From Lunatimonas salinarum (GTDB lineage Bacteria > Bacteroidota > Bacteroidia > Cytophagales > Cyclobacteriaceae), in contig NZ_JACVCV010000005.1 of assembly GCF_017811155.1 (NCBI RefSeq), positions 1 to 64,000 of the forward strand: DNA of 64,000 bases. Direction: 5' to 3'. The notes under the pieces were generated by a model. The model worked only from the letters and a program-made list of their open reading frames with translations. It was not told the origin of the DNA and made no database searches. Within the stretch, counting starts at the first letter, position 1. Each line of letters begins with the position of its first letter. A program made the translations under genes and the position numbers. Below, one piece after another: positions 27,259-36,787 of the stretch.

Positions 27259-29133
27259 TTAAGCTCTCTTTGCGTTCATTCTCTTCCAAATGATCACCAC
27301 CCACCAGGAAGATGCTAAAGCCAAGACGGTCAATAGCCAAGCGCTCGTGATATTTCCGTAAATCCAGCTCCCGGTGGCAAAAAGACAACTGTAAACGGCC
27401 ATACTACCAACCGCCATTCCCAAAATTCCGTTAGGGACATCCGTACGCAGGGCATCTTCCGGTATAGGCCTTCCTTGTGATGCAGCGTATAGAATGACCT
27501 TTTGCCAACCGATTCTACCGGGCTGGACTCTCCTGTAAAATCGCTCAAGGGTTTCCATCGGGGTAGGCCGAGTGAAAACCGTCACCAATACCCAGGTGAT
27601 CGTCGTTATCCCCACACCAAGTAGTAATTGAATATGGGTTTTAAGCGGTTGGATTTCAAAAATGGCTTCCTCCCGTCCCATTCCTGCGGCAATCAATGTC
27701 TCAATCTGCTTTGCCTGATGGTTTTCAAGCATCATGAATGCCAAAGCGACCAAAAACGAAATCACCATAGCGGTCAATTCGCTGTAAGGGTTAACCCTAT
27801 ACCAAAACCAACGAAGAATAAACAACAATCCAGTGCCCGCACCAATCTGCAGGAGTAGATTAAACGCGGAAAGTGCGTTTTGAAGAAAAAGAGCCAGTAC
27901 ACTCGCAATGACCATAATGATGACGGTAGAGATACGTCCTATCAACACCAGTTCCTTCTCGGAAGCCTGCGGTTTGATAAAACGCTGGTAGAAGTCATTG
28001 ACCAAATAGGATGAGCCGAGGTTCAGGCAGGAAGACATGGTAGACATGTAAGCAGACAACAGCGATGCAAATACCAACCCCAGCAAACCGGCGGGCAGCA
28101 AGGTAAGCATGGCCGGATAGGCGAGGTCATGGCCTATTATTCCAGGATCTAGATCGGGAAATGCCTTCTGTATAGACTCCAAGTCTGGAAATACCACCAA
28201 ACTACATAACGCAACGACAATCCAAGGCCATGGCCGAATGGCATAATGGGCTACATTGAACAGCAGGGTAGCACCCATGGCATGGTTTTCATTCCTGGCA
28301 GCCAGCATTCGCTGCACCACATACCCCCCTCCACCCGGTTCTGCACCTGAATACCAAACACTCCACCATTGTACCGTAATCGGGATGATAAAAACAATCG
28401 TAGCAACCTCCCATTGATTGAAATCTGGAAAAAAAGAGAGTTTATCAACCACATTTGGATGACTAAGTAAGTTGGTAAGACCATTCACCTCCGGATGTTG
28501 CACGGCATACACTGCCGCCAGAATAGACCCGGCCATGGCAGCCAAAAACAGAATAAAGTCGGTTACAATTACCCCCAAAAATCCGCCCATAGAACTAAAA
28601 ACCACCGTAACGCCGCCGGCTATCAGAATTACTTCTACTGGCGTAAGACCTAACATCACACCACCTACCTTGATCGCAGCCAAGGTTACAGCGGCCATAA
28701 TGGCTACATTGAAGACAATACCCAAATAAATAGCCCGAAAGCCCCTTAAAAACGAGGCCATGCGGCCACTATATCGGATTTCATAAAACTCTACATCGGT
28801 GACCACCTCCGACCTACGCCACAATTTGGCGTACACAAACACAGTAAGCATGCCCGTCAGTAGAAACGCCCACCAAACCCAGTTGCCAGATACCCCATTT
28901 TGCCGGACGATGTCCGACACCAATGTTGGTGTATCTACAGAAAAGGTAGTCGCCACCATTGAAACCCCCAGAAGGTACCAGGGCATGTTTCTTCCGGAAA
29001 GAAAAAACGAAAGGGAATCCTTACCTGCCTGCTTGGAAGCCCAAAACCCCACTCCGAGAGAGATGGCAAAAAACAGAAAGATGATTCCCCAATCCAAGTT
29101 GGTTAATTGCATAGGATCGGATATTAACGACAA
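27259..29133 (-). CDS. Sodium:solute symporter (SSS/SLC5 family)
   Basis: The 624-residue protein has about 14 membrane helices. It carries the SSS pattern WASKQAGKDSLSFFLSGRNMPWYLLGVSMVATTFS (about 28-62) and the sodium-site region SLLSAYMSTMSSCLNLGSSYLVNDFY (about 355-380). Length and order match sugar-type bacterial SSS carriers. Gene order suggests it imports the substrate of the downstream DUF1549/DUF1501 trio, although a 211-bp gap separates them. Confidence 0.93.
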   Translation of the reverse strand: MSLISDPMQLTNLDWGIIFLFFAISLGVGFWASKQAGKDSLSFFLSGRNMPWYLLGVSMVATTFSVDTPTLVSDIVRQNGVSGNWVWWAFLLTGMLTVFVYAKLWRRSEVVTDVEFYEIRYSGRMASFLRGFRAIYLGIVFNVAIMAAVTLAAIKVGGVMLGLTPVEVILIAGGVTVVFSSMGGFLGVIVTDFILFLAAMAGSILAAVYAVQHPEVNGLTNLLSHPNVVDKLSFFPDFNQWEVATIVFIIPITVQWWSVWYSGAEPGGGGYVVQRMLAARNENHAMGATLLFNVAHYAIRPWPWIVVALCSLVVFPDLESIQKAFPDLDPGIIGHDLAYPAMLTLLPAGLLGLVFASLLSAYMSTMSSCLNLGSSYLVNDFYQRFIKPQASEKELVLIGRISTVIIMVIASVLALFLQNALSAFNLLLQIGAGTGLLFILRWFWYRVNPYSELTAMVISFLVALAFMMLENHQAKQIETLIAAGMGREEAIFEIQPLKTHIQLLLGVGITTITWVLVTVFTRPTPMETLERFYRRVQPGRIGWQKVILYAASQGRPIPEDALRTDVPNGILGMAVGSMAVYSCLFATGSWIYGNITSAWLLTVLALASSWWVVIIWKRMNAKRA

Positions 29134-29498
29134 AATATACTACCCCGCTGCGCATTTACCAAATTCTAATCTATCAAAGGGGAATACCTGCCCAAAAATG
29201 CGATGAAATCGAGCACGACGTACCCGTCACACACGGGGATGCCCCGATAGCTATCGGAGAAACCATGCCTCCTCCCTATCGGTAGGCAGGGATTCCATCC
29301 CGATAAATTGGGACAAGTTGTGACCGCTTAAAAACTATTATAGACACATGAACTGGCCATGCTGCTTGGCCTAAACAGTGGGTCGCTTTAGGAAACCTAA
29401 ATCGATTACCCCCAACACGTTCAACAAATGCTAATGCCAAAAACCCCGAACTTGAATTCTTCGCAAAAAACCTGTACTTTACCTACTAGGTAAACGTC
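29134..29498. other. Intergenic region with dispersed palindromic repeat
   Basis: Apart from the repeat copy at 29205-29329, this holds the divergent leaders of the symporter and the membrane protein. No gene is supported. Confidence 0.55.
29205..29329. repeat. Dispersed palindromic repeat, copy 1
   Basis: This segment aligns, in opposite orientation, with 52741-52866. Shared blocks in order are AAATCGAGC, ACGTA, CCGTCACACAC, GGGATG, the perfect 14-bp palindrome CCGATAGCTATCGG (29244-29257), GGCAGGGATTCCAT and TGACCGCT. It lies between two divergent genes. It has no coding capacity and looks like a small non-autonomous repeat. Confidence 0.8.
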
Positions 29499-30113
29499 AT
29501 GCATATGTCCTTCTTTTCCCGAGTTTACGCCGAAGACCGTTTGAGTCAAGGGTACATGAGGTACCTTGCGATCTTTGCCATATTGGTCATCCCAACCTAT
29601 ACCTTCTTATTTGGTACGAAGGAGTCTCCATTTTATTTTACCCTGAGCATGATAGGAAACTTGGTAGAATATCGCACCGGCTTTATCATTTGGGGTGTAG
29701 TTACCGGCTTGTTATTGACTTTTTACATCTACAGACTGTATGTCCTGAAGGCATTTTTCCATCGAAAAGCCAAAAAACTGCTTATTGGATCACTGTTTTT
29801 TTTGGTGCTTACCGTGTTAATTCCGGCAGTGGAGGAACTTCCCTTTTGGAATAGCCTGCATGCAGTTGTTGCGGTGCTGTTCGCCTTTTCCCTCACGGCT
29901 TCATTGTATCTTTTTATCCGCTACTTGGCGGCGATTGATGAAAAAATTACCGTGCGGTCCACGTGGATGCTTTTTTCAATCATAGGGATATCGGTGGGCT
30001 TATTTTTTATCTTGGGCAACACGGGGATTTTCGAGCTATTTTTCTTCCTATCCATTTCTGCCTTTCTGGTGTTGCTGAAAGTGTGGCTCAAACCCTATCA
30101 GAATCAGCATTAA
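29499..30113 (+). CDS. DUF998-like integral membrane protein
   Basis: The 204-residue protein has six hydrophobic helices (about 20-37, 62-83, 96-112, 118-140, 150-170 and 173-194) with a Lys/Arg-rich loop near 85-95. The first loop, SPFYFTLSMIGN, and the LHAVVAVLFAF helix resemble DUF998/Frag1-like proteins, a group of unknown function. The match is by pattern only. It is monocistronic and converges on the isochorismatase-like gene, with 2 bp between stops. Confidence 0.65.
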   Translation: MHMSFFSRVYAEDRLSQGYMRYLAIFAILVIPTYTFLFGTKESPFYFTLSMIGNLVEYRTGFIIWGVVTGLLLTFYIYRLYVLKAFFHRKAKKLLIGSLFFLVLTVLIPAVEELPFWNSLHAVVAVLFAFSLTASLYLFIRYLAAIDEKITVRSTWMLFSIIGISVGLFFILGNTGIFELFFFLSISAFLVLLKVWLKPYQNQH

Positions 30114-30115
30114 AA

Positions 30116-31036
30116 TTAATTTCTAACATCCTCTGCAAATACAAATCGGGGCTTCCCGGTGATATCGCTGCTGACCATCGTTGGAGCCCAGAACTTCTCC
30201 ACGTGCTCTATCACCAGATCCGTACCCTCGAAGTGGCTGACCTGAGGATACTGAGAAGGATTGTACATAGAATCCGTCATATCCCGCATAAGAACCACAT
30301 TTTTACCCAATTTGGCCAATTGCCGAATTGCAAAAGGACGACCCAAAATGCACATATTGGTATGCACGCCCATAATAACGATGTTTTCGATATCATTTTC
30401 TGCTAACAGATTAAATACCTCCTGTCCCTGATCCGTTATGTAATCGGCAGGGTGAATCTCCAAAGCGTCGGTTTGCTTGGTCCAGGCGGTACGCTCCACA
30501 CAGGGGTTGCCGTCAGCACAGGGTTTATCGCACCCTCCATCGCTATCGTCTATCGGAAGGGGATTTTCCGCTTCAGGATCCAAATAGCACCATTCGTTGA
30601 TAGGAAAACCCTCCGGGGCCTGGTGATAGGGTAACTCCTTTGCCTTCCGACGTTGTGGATACGATTCGTAAAAAGTCATGGTTCCGCTGGGTGCATGAAC
30701 AATGGTGACACCCTGCATCCTCGCTTCATTCAGCACCTCGTTCATCCGAGGTGCCAACTCCCCTACCCGTTGCGTGGCACTTTCGCACCAGTGCTCATTC
30801 CACATATCAACCACAATGAAAGCTGTCTTTGCGGGATTCCAGCGCACTGTTTGGTTGATGAGCTGCCAGTTTCCGTCCGCGCCCTCATCCCTTGACCGTA
30901 GGTTCACCTCCATAACTTCCGGAGAAAATGTCTCTATAACCGTTTCCTCCTCCCAATCCACACCCACCAACCTGTAAATGACAAAACCCACAAATAGGAT
31001 AAGTAACAACCACAAAAATTTTGATATATGAAACAT
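30116..31036 (-). CDS. Membrane-anchored isochorismatase-family cysteine hydrolase
   Basis: With the start at 31036 the protein has 306 residues: one N-terminal helix (about 8-24) and then an isochorismatase fold in the periplasm. The nucleophile is Cys 229 (MGVHTNMCILGRPFAIRQL) and the catalytic Asp is Asp 77 (FIVVDMWNEHWC). Between them is an extra loop with three cysteines, CDKPCADGNPC (169-179), plus Cys 84 and Cys 150, suggesting disulfides or a metal site. Members of this superfamily cleave amides or esters; anchoring outside the cytoplasm is unusual. The longer frame to 31078 adds 14 residues before the helix and is less likely. Confidence 0.85.
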   Translation of the reverse strand: MFHISKFLWLLLILFVGFVIYRLVGVDWEEETVIETFSPEVMEVNLRSRDEGADGNWQLINQTVRWNPAKTAFIVVDMWNEHWCESATQRVGELAPRMNEVLNEARMQGVTIVHAPSGTMTFYESYPQRRKAKELPYHQAPEGFPINEWCYLDPEAENPLPIDDSDGGCDKPCADGNPCVERTAWTKQTDALEIHPADYITDQGQEVFNLLAENDIENIVIMGVHTNMCILGRPFAIRQLAKLGKNVVLMRDMTDSMYNPSQYPQVSHFEGTDLVIEHVEKFWAPTMVSSDITGKPRFVFAEDVRN

Positions 31037-31332
31037 AGCCAAGGACTTTTGGTTGAAATATAGGGAAATACCTACCAAAAAGCAAACGGAATGCCCGCCC
31101 TACCATCAACTATTTCGAAACTTGCCTTTATTTCTGGAATCATGGTTATTTCAATTTACAAACGGGGTACGGTAGGGAAATAATTAGAAAAAAGAGAAAA
31201 AACGTCAATTGAATCGCAAAACAGATTTTGATTTAACGCCTATTTTCTACGAAAGGAAGCTTGATTGTAGGATATACTTTCCATTCCCCGTAACTTGTTC
31301 TATATTTAACGTTAACTCATCCTACAGCAACC

Positions 31333-31515
31333 ATGAAAAAACTGAAAACTATCTTGATGATGCTTTCCCTGACGGGTTTTATCTTGGGAACAGGACTATC
31401 TGCTTGTGGCAACAAAAAGACGGATGAATCCGGTGAATCTACCGAATATCCTGCGGAAGAAAGTGAACATCCTTCCGAACATCCTACGGAAAACAAAGAA
31501 CATCCAAGCAATTAA
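31333..31515 (+). CDS. Small EHP-repeat lipoprotein
   Basis: This 60-residue product has a clear lipoprotein signal (MKKLKTILMMLSLTGFIL...) with lipobox LSAC, Cys 25. Its whole mature part is hydrophilic and acidic, ending in repeats of EHPSEHPTENKEHPSN type. It is followed at once by a good terminator. I recognise the EHP-type tail from small Bacteroidota hypothetical proteins but know of no function. It is monocistronic; the signal, lipobox and terminator together support a real gene. Confidence 0.75.
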   Translation: MKKLKTILMMLSLTGFILGTGLSACGNKKTDESGESTEYPAEESEHPSEHPTENKEHPSN

Positions 31516-31522
31516 ACAAAAT

Positions 31523-31551
31523 AGGCCGTGGTATCATTCAGCGGCCTTTTT
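31523..31551. terminator. Terminator between the EHP lipoprotein and the transglutaminase gene
   Basis: AGGCCG (31523-31528) pairs with CGGCCT (31542-31547) across a 13-base loop and is followed by a T-run. A-rich sequence on the left gives the mirror signal for the convergent gene. Confidence 0.75.
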
Positions 31552-31597
31552 CAAACTATACTCTTTTGATCCGGCATCAGAATGTTTTTTCTTTGGA

Positions 31598-32962
31598 TTA
31601 ACCATTGGATTTCCGCATAAACGAGAACGTCGAATTTATCCTCTCTTTTTGCCCGTTTAGTTCAAGGTAGGGGTAGGCGATAAAGTTGATCGGACCAGTC
31701 GCAGGCCCCGGACTAACCTGAAGGTCTCGACCACGGCTCAGTTCAATTCGGTTCGCTGGATGCCTGCCAAAATAATAGGTTGCCAATTCGGTATACTTAT
31801 TGGCTTCTGAAATATCTACCGGCCACCATCGTCCATCAGCATAAAACTCCGCCCAGCAATGGTACCCATCGATGCCGCCTTCATTCCGATCGGACGGAAT
31901 GGAAGCTCCGATAGAAAACTTGGCAGGAATTCCAACGGATCGGGCCAATGAGATGAAAAAGCTGTGGAATTCGGTACAATTGCCCGTTTTGGAGTCACAG
32001 GCGTAGTTGGAATCCCCATTGCCGAAATTGCCGAATTTCATATAACGCATGTTATCGATGATATAATCGTAGAGTGCTCTTGCCTGGACCAACTGGCTAT
32101 CTCGGAGTTTACTGCCTAGCGCTTCCTTAGCGATATCCTCAAAACGTCCTCCCTTGGGCATCAGCAAATTAGATGCTAGGTAAATCGAAGGATCTGGTTC
32201 TTCTGCTTCGTAGGGCCCCTTCTCCTTTCGCACAACCGAATAAACAATCTTCAATTCCTTACCGCTGTCCTCAGGCCCCAACTCCGTATAGAGCAGCGTA
32301 TTGTCGTAAACCGTCTCGTGTAGATTTTGTGGCTTTCCAGGCAGCTCAATCGATTCTATGACAACTTCCTGAAAATCATCTGTCTCTGCCAAGGGAACCC
32401 ACATCTTGGCCGGGCCATCCAACGTGGGTATTAACGCTGAATAAAAAAACTCAAACGCATCCTCCCCTTCTACCACCCCCAATAGGTTACTGCTGGATTC
32501 CTCCAAAGCCACACGGTACCAAGTCTTGTCCTCCTTGTTTTGCTTCCAGCTGTAAAACGGTTTTCCATTAAGTTTATGCACGGTTGTACTGGTGACAGTC
32601 ATTTCTCCTGGCTTTCCCTCCATAAAGAAATCTACATCATAAACATCTCCATGTTCATCTACCAAGTCCACACAGGCAAAATGGGAATCCGGCCCTAGGT
32701 TGGAAAGATACTCTGTATGCACCCGCACCAGCTTCATCCGAAGGTCATGGTTCTCATCCTTCACTGGAAACACCCCCTTATGCTCCTGGGTTTTAACGTC
32801 AATAAACTGCTTGATTCCCTCTTCGATTTCGGATATGGATACCTTCTCCAAAACGTGGTCGACCTCATTTGACGGGGTAACTTGCTGCTTTTCGCCCACG
32901 TTTTGGCAGGAATAACACCAGGTTAAAACTGTAGTAAAAAACAAGAAATTAACGTATTTCAT
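31598..32962 (-). CDS. Transglutaminase-like lipoprotein
   Basis: The 454-residue protein has a lipoprotein signal (lipobox WCYSC, Cys 19). A beta-rich N-terminal part (about 40-250) is followed by a transglutaminase-like domain whose triad is complete: Cys 329 (GNCTEFHS), His 368 (GYHCWAEF) and Asp 383 (WPVDISEA). Bacterial members are mostly cysteine proteases or amidases, not crosslinkers. Envelope location is predicted. It is separated by about 430 bp from the PhoD gene upstream, so it may have its own promoter. Confidence 0.9.
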   Translation of the reverse strand: MKYVNFLFFTTVLTWCYSCQNVGEKQQVTPSNEVDHVLEKVSISEIEEGIKQFIDVKTQEHKGVFPVKDENHDLRMKLVRVHTEYLSNLGPDSHFACVDLVDEHGDVYDVDFFMEGKPGEMTVTSTTVHKLNGKPFYSWKQNKEDKTWYRVALEESSSNLLGVVEGEDAFEFFYSALIPTLDGPAKMWVPLAETDDFQEVVIESIELPGKPQNLHETVYDNTLLYTELGPEDSGKELKIVYSVVRKEKGPYEAEEPDPSIYLASNLLMPKGGRFEDIAKEALGSKLRDSQLVQARALYDYIIDNMRYMKFGNFGNGDSNYACDSKTGNCTEFHSFFISLARSVGIPAKFSIGASIPSDRNEGGIDGYHCWAEFYADGRWWPVDISEANKYTELATYYFGRHPANRIELSRGRDLQVSPGPATGPINFIAYPYLELNGQKERINSTFSFMRKSNG

Positions 32963-33388
32963 ATCTCTCTAATGGATTATTTATGGTCGGACGCCGGCTA
33001 GTAGATAGAAACGCACGCAGGCTCTTTTGCGAAGTACCCGGTCTCATCCTTTTTTTGCTTTTCTTTCGCCAAAGGCACGAAGAGCCCTACCGCCCTGAAT
33101 TGGGAAGAACTGCCACAAAGCAAGGTGGATCGCTGTCCGAATCGCTGTCACCTGTACACTACCTATACTGGCCAGATTGACACCAATTACACAATGTATG
33201 TTTTCAGCGCGTTATTTTCAGAACGGGTAGAGGCGGTGGTAACAAGACACAGCTTACCTTACGAAAGGTAAATTTAGGGAAAATTAGCTCCAAATCAACA
33301 CAATATTACCGAGACTATCAGCCAAGCGCTTCGCAAAAACCGGTCTATAGCCTAGCCCTAGAGGTGTTAGCTGACCCTCAGTAGTCCA
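32963..33388. other. Intergenic region, no supported gene
   Basis: Composition is mixed. A stop-free frame of 88 codons on the plus strand (33005-33268) lacks an early start codon and shows no recognisable domain. The promoter of the transglutaminase gene probably lies at the left end. Confidence 0.45.
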
Positions 33389-34870
33389 TCATGGTGGGGT
33401 CAACTCAGTTCTTTTTAGTACCAAGGTGTACAGCGCAACCCCATCCTCTCTGATCAAGCGAAAAGTTACCTCGGGGTCTGCCAAATGGGTATCGAACGTA
33501 AATTCCCCAAACGCATAGGTATTGTCCACTCCCACCAATTGAGTCTGCCATGAGGGGTCCGTGGCAGGAGGGCCGTAACGCCCTCCTAAACTCGCCGGCT
33601 CGAATTCATAGAAATGGAATCCCGAATTACGAGGAATACGAAATACCCGAGCGCCGTGCCGGTCCCCCGAAATAAGCAATACTCCAGGAATACGGTGCTT
33701 TTCAATTAACCGAAAAATTCGCTCCCTATCCTCCGGATCCCAAACACCCCAAGAGTCTTTTCCGTTAGAGACATAGTCACTCCACATCGTTCCACAAGAG
33801 AGAATAATAAACTTCCCCTTCGCATTTACCAATTGATCTTCCAGCCAGTCCATTTGCTCATCTCCGAGAAACGCTCCGCTTTCCTTATCTCTGAAAAACC
33901 GATTGTCCAGCATGATTACATCCACCTCACCAATTGAAGTCTTAAAATACACCCCTTCCTCCTTTACTGGGTTACCATACCCGGGATTGGCCCAAGAATG
34001 GGTAAAGACTTGTCGAATAGCCGATCTATCGGCCGCTGTAAACCCCTCAGGAATCCCGGAAAGGTCGTCATCCATGTAATCATGATCATCCCAGGTAGCA
34101 TACACAGGAATCTGAGAAGTCAATTGCCTCCACGCAGGGAAAAGATCGCGCATCAGGTAATCAAATCGGTGCATACCGATCTGATCCCTTCGATCCTGCA
34201 CCGCAATATCTCCTCCAAATAGCATGGCATGTGGCTTCCTATCTAGAATTTGGTGCACTAGTTTTCTGTTTCCCAATCCCCAACGGTGAAAACAAGTACC
34301 GAAAGTAATGCGAAGTGCCTCGCCTTTTGGAAGTGTATTTAACGTCAAAGGGAATGCCCCGGACCAAGGTTGCCCGTCTACAGTTATACTGACCGGATAG
34401 GATTTCCCAGGCTTGAGTCCACGAATAGGAATGATGGTGCTTAAATCCGTATTGATATCTGTGGAGGATGCGGTGAAAACCCGAGAACTACCTTGGTCTA
34501 CCACTGTCGCTTCTACCTTAGCGGGCTTTGCCGTTCGTACCCACAAATCTGCCCCATCCTCGGACACGCTTCCCCAAACTGGCCCGCTTAGCAAAAGTAG
34601 CTTCTCCTCTACTAACCATGCCAAATAAGCAGAATCAGCCAATAAATCATGAAAGTCAGCCAACTTTTCGCTCGAAAAAACATCGTGATAAATTGCAGCG
34701 AGTGCATTCTCCTTATGCAGATCAAATTCCGGTGTCCAGTGATTTAGCATAAAAAGACTGGTTTCCAAGGAGCGGTTTTTGCTTAGTTGCTGATGGGTGC
34801 GGTTTCCAACCATTTGTGCCACGGAAGGTATGGAAACCAAAAACAGTACGATTGCAGTGATTCGTTGCAT
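33389..34870 (-). CDS. PhoD-like metallophosphatase
   Basis: The 493-residue protein carries a Sec signal (1-18, ending SVAQ), a PhoD-type fibronectin-like domain (about 95-185) and a metallophosphatase domain. Metal-site motifs include FGTCFHRW (190-197), FGGDIAVQD (218-226), WDDHDYMDD (260-268), a VIMLDNRFFRD stretch and SGDRHGARVFR near the end. PhoD enzymes hydrolyse phosphate monoesters or diesters in the periplasm. It starts 4 bp after the sulfatase stop, so the two are co-transcribed and may act on the same decorated substrate. Confidence 0.92.
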   Translation of the reverse strand: MQRITAIVLFLVSIPSVAQMVGNRTHQQLSKNRSLETSLFMLNHWTPEFDLHKENALAAIYHDVFSSEKLADFHDLLADSAYLAWLVEEKLLLLSGPVWGSVSEDGADLWVRTAKPAKVEATVVDQGSSRVFTASSTDINTDLSTIIPIRGLKPGKSYPVSITVDGQPWSGAFPLTLNTLPKGEALRITFGTCFHRWGLGNRKLVHQILDRKPHAMLFGGDIAVQDRRDQIGMHRFDYLMRDLFPAWRQLTSQIPVYATWDDHDYMDDDLSGIPEGFTAADRSAIRQVFTHSWANPGYGNPVKEEGVYFKTSIGEVDVIMLDNRFFRDKESGAFLGDEQMDWLEDQLVNAKGKFIILSCGTMWSDYVSNGKDSWGVWDPEDRERIFRLIEKHRIPGVLLISGDRHGARVFRIPRNSGFHFYEFEPASLGGRYGPPATDPSWQTQLVGVDNTYAFGEFTFDTHLADPEVTFRLIREDGVALYTLVLKRTELTPP

Positions 34871-34874
34871 TGAT

Positions 34875-36746
34875 TTACCAGTTCATATCGATCCCCAGGG
34901 ATTGAGGGTCAATTTGCCATTTTGAAAAAAGAAATTTCGCCATGCGAAGATCATAATTGTGGCGCTTAAACTCCCCTATGCGCTTGACCATGTCGGTCAC
35001 GGCCTGCCGCATTTCTGGACTGTTATCCTGTACATAGTCCACGACATTGAGCGCGTGGCCCCTGATAAATGGATTCGATGAGTTCAACGCACGAAGCAAG
35101 GCCTGTTGACCGATGGCTTCCTCACCCATTTGGTAAAGGCATTCCGCCGCTACAATGGCGCCATTGTGGGTAGCACTGTTGGCTACTTTCATCAAGCTTC
35201 CCTTAGCCGACAAACCCGCTTGTCCCAAAATCAGCAATCCTGTCGCACCCCAATAACAGAGCGCAGGATCTGGTGATTCCAGCATTTTTATAAGCTTTTG
35301 AAGATCCGGGGAGGGATTTGTGACGTATTCTGCTGCATCTACCAATTGGAGTAGGTCTACCTCACCCGAACGCATGTAGTCGTAAGGAGACAAACCCTCT
35401 GTCAGGTCTACCAAAGTACCCTCGGGTATAAAACCAGCATCATTTATTCCCAAAACCCAATCACGGTTTGCCGCCCGCATGCGATTCAGAACATCTTTGT
35501 AATCCGGGTCTAATGCTAGGTTTCTAACCTCCCAAGGGTCGTTTTCCGTGTCGTATAACTCCTCCACTGGCTTGGTATTCCAAAAAATAGACTGTACGCT
35601 ATCGCATTCGCCGGCCTGATATGCGGCCTCCCATGAACGGATGGAGGGTGCACGCCATAGGTAGTCGATATACTGCCCATATATACGATAGGGCATGTAA
35701 TTTTTGATATACCGGTATTTTTGGTCCCTGACAGCCCGACTCATATCATATCTTTCATCCATCCTTCCCCGAAACATATAGGCATATTCGGGATCTTCTG
35801 TCTTTTGCTGACCTAAAAAAGCATGACCCTGTAGGTATTCGGGGATATCTATTCCAATGATACTTAGCAACGTAGGAACCAAATCCACGAAACTGATCAG
35901 CCGATCCACCTTTGACCCGGGCACTTCGGCGGGGTAAAGGTGTTTGTATTTCTCAGGGATATAAACGATGAACGGTACCCTAGTACCGGACTCGTACACG
36001 AAGCGTTTGCTTCTTGCCAGTACTCCTCCGTGGTCTCCGTAGTAAAAAATAATGGTATTTTCCTTTTCACCACTTTCTTCCAACTCCCTCAGAACCCCAC
36101 CCATCCAAGTGTCCATATCTTCGATTTTATCGTAGTATTGAGCCCAATCGTGCCGCATATCCGGTGTATCCGGATGATATGGGGGAAGCGTCACATCTTC
36201 CGGCCTATGCCGCAGATCTTCTACCGGTGTGCGGTCATGGATAGAGCTTTCATGGGATATCGTAGCATTGAATATGGCAAAAAACGGCTTGCCTTCGGGC
36301 CGGTTTTTGTAGTGTGCTTCCTTTCCAAGCTCATCCCAAACGTTTTTTGTCATGTCGGGATTGATATTAAAGTCCTCCTTTTGATTATTGGTACAATAAT
36401 AGCCCGCCTCCCGTAAGTACTCCGGGTATAACTTCACGACAGATGACTTGTCGTAGTAGCTTCTCATGTGCTCATGGCCACCGGAATTGGCATAAACTCC
36501 GGTAATGATTGTGTTTCGAGTAGGAGCACACACCGGTGCATTGGCGTAGGCATGGGTATACAAGAACCCTTCCGCAGCCAGTTTGTCCATGTTGGGAGTG
36601 GTGGCAAAATCGTCGCCATAACAACCTGCAAATGGGCTGTTGTCCTCACTGGTAATCCAAAGAATGTTAGGAAGCGGCAACTCCTCTTCTGGCGGCGAAC
36701 AAAAAAGCAGGAAAAATGGCACGGCCAATAGACAAAGATTTCTCAT
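34875..36746 (-). CDS. Sulfatase lipoprotein with C-terminal HEAT repeats
   Basis: With the start at 36746 the 623-residue product has a lipobox signal (FLLFC, Cys 16). The sulfatase domain includes TSEDNSPFAGCYGDDFATTPNMDKLA (about 32-57) and the formylglycine motif CAPTR (73-77), whose Cys must be converted by a maturase or FGE not seen here. Later motifs are FYYGDHGG and YIKNYMPYR. It resembles heparan N-sulfatase/S1_8-type enzymes. The C-terminal ~130 residues are helical repeats (ATGLLILGQAGLSAKG; VAAECLYQMGEEA), unusual for sulfatases and probably HEAT-like. It heads a two-gene operon with PhoD. The precise substrate is unknown. Confidence 0.92.
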   Translation of the reverse strand: MRNLCLLAVPFFLLFCSPPEEELPLPNILWITSEDNSPFAGCYGDDFATTPNMDKLAAEGFLYTHAYANAPVCAPTRNTIITGVYANSGGHEHMRSYYDKSSVVKLYPEYLREAGYYCTNNQKEDFNINPDMTKNVWDELGKEAHYKNRPEGKPFFAIFNATISHESSIHDRTPVEDLRHRPEDVTLPPYHPDTPDMRHDWAQYYDKIEDMDTWMGGVLRELEESGEKENTIIFYYGDHGGVLARSKRFVYESGTRVPFIVYIPEKYKHLYPAEVPGSKVDRLISFVDLVPTLLSIIGIDIPEYLQGHAFLGQQKTEDPEYAYMFRGRMDERYDMSRAVRDQKYRYIKNYMPYRIYGQYIDYLWRAPSIRSWEAAYQAGECDSVQSIFWNTKPVEELYDTENDPWEVRNLALDPDYKDVLNRMRAANRDWVLGINDAGFIPEGTLVDLTEGLSPYDYMRSGEVDLLQLVDAAEYVTNPSPDLQKLIKMLESPDPALCYWGATGLLILGQAGLSAKGSLMKVANSATHNGAIVAAECLYQMGEEAIGQQALLRALNSSNPFIRGHALNVVDYVQDNSPEMRQAVTDMVKRIGEFKRHNYDLRMAKFLFSKWQIDPQSLGIDMNW

Positions 36747-36787
36747 ATCAGGATTAATTGGGTTAGAAAGAAACAAGTGGGAATATA

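Noticed and set aside
29205-29329. CRISPR-like array
   Set aside because: The repeats are dispersed and palindromic, with no regular spacer spacing and no cas genes in the window.
33005-33268. An 88-codon stop-free plus-strand frame with protein-like composition in its second half
   Set aside because: It has no start codon until late in the frame, no recognisable domain and no operon partner. A degenerate gene remnant is possible but unsupported.
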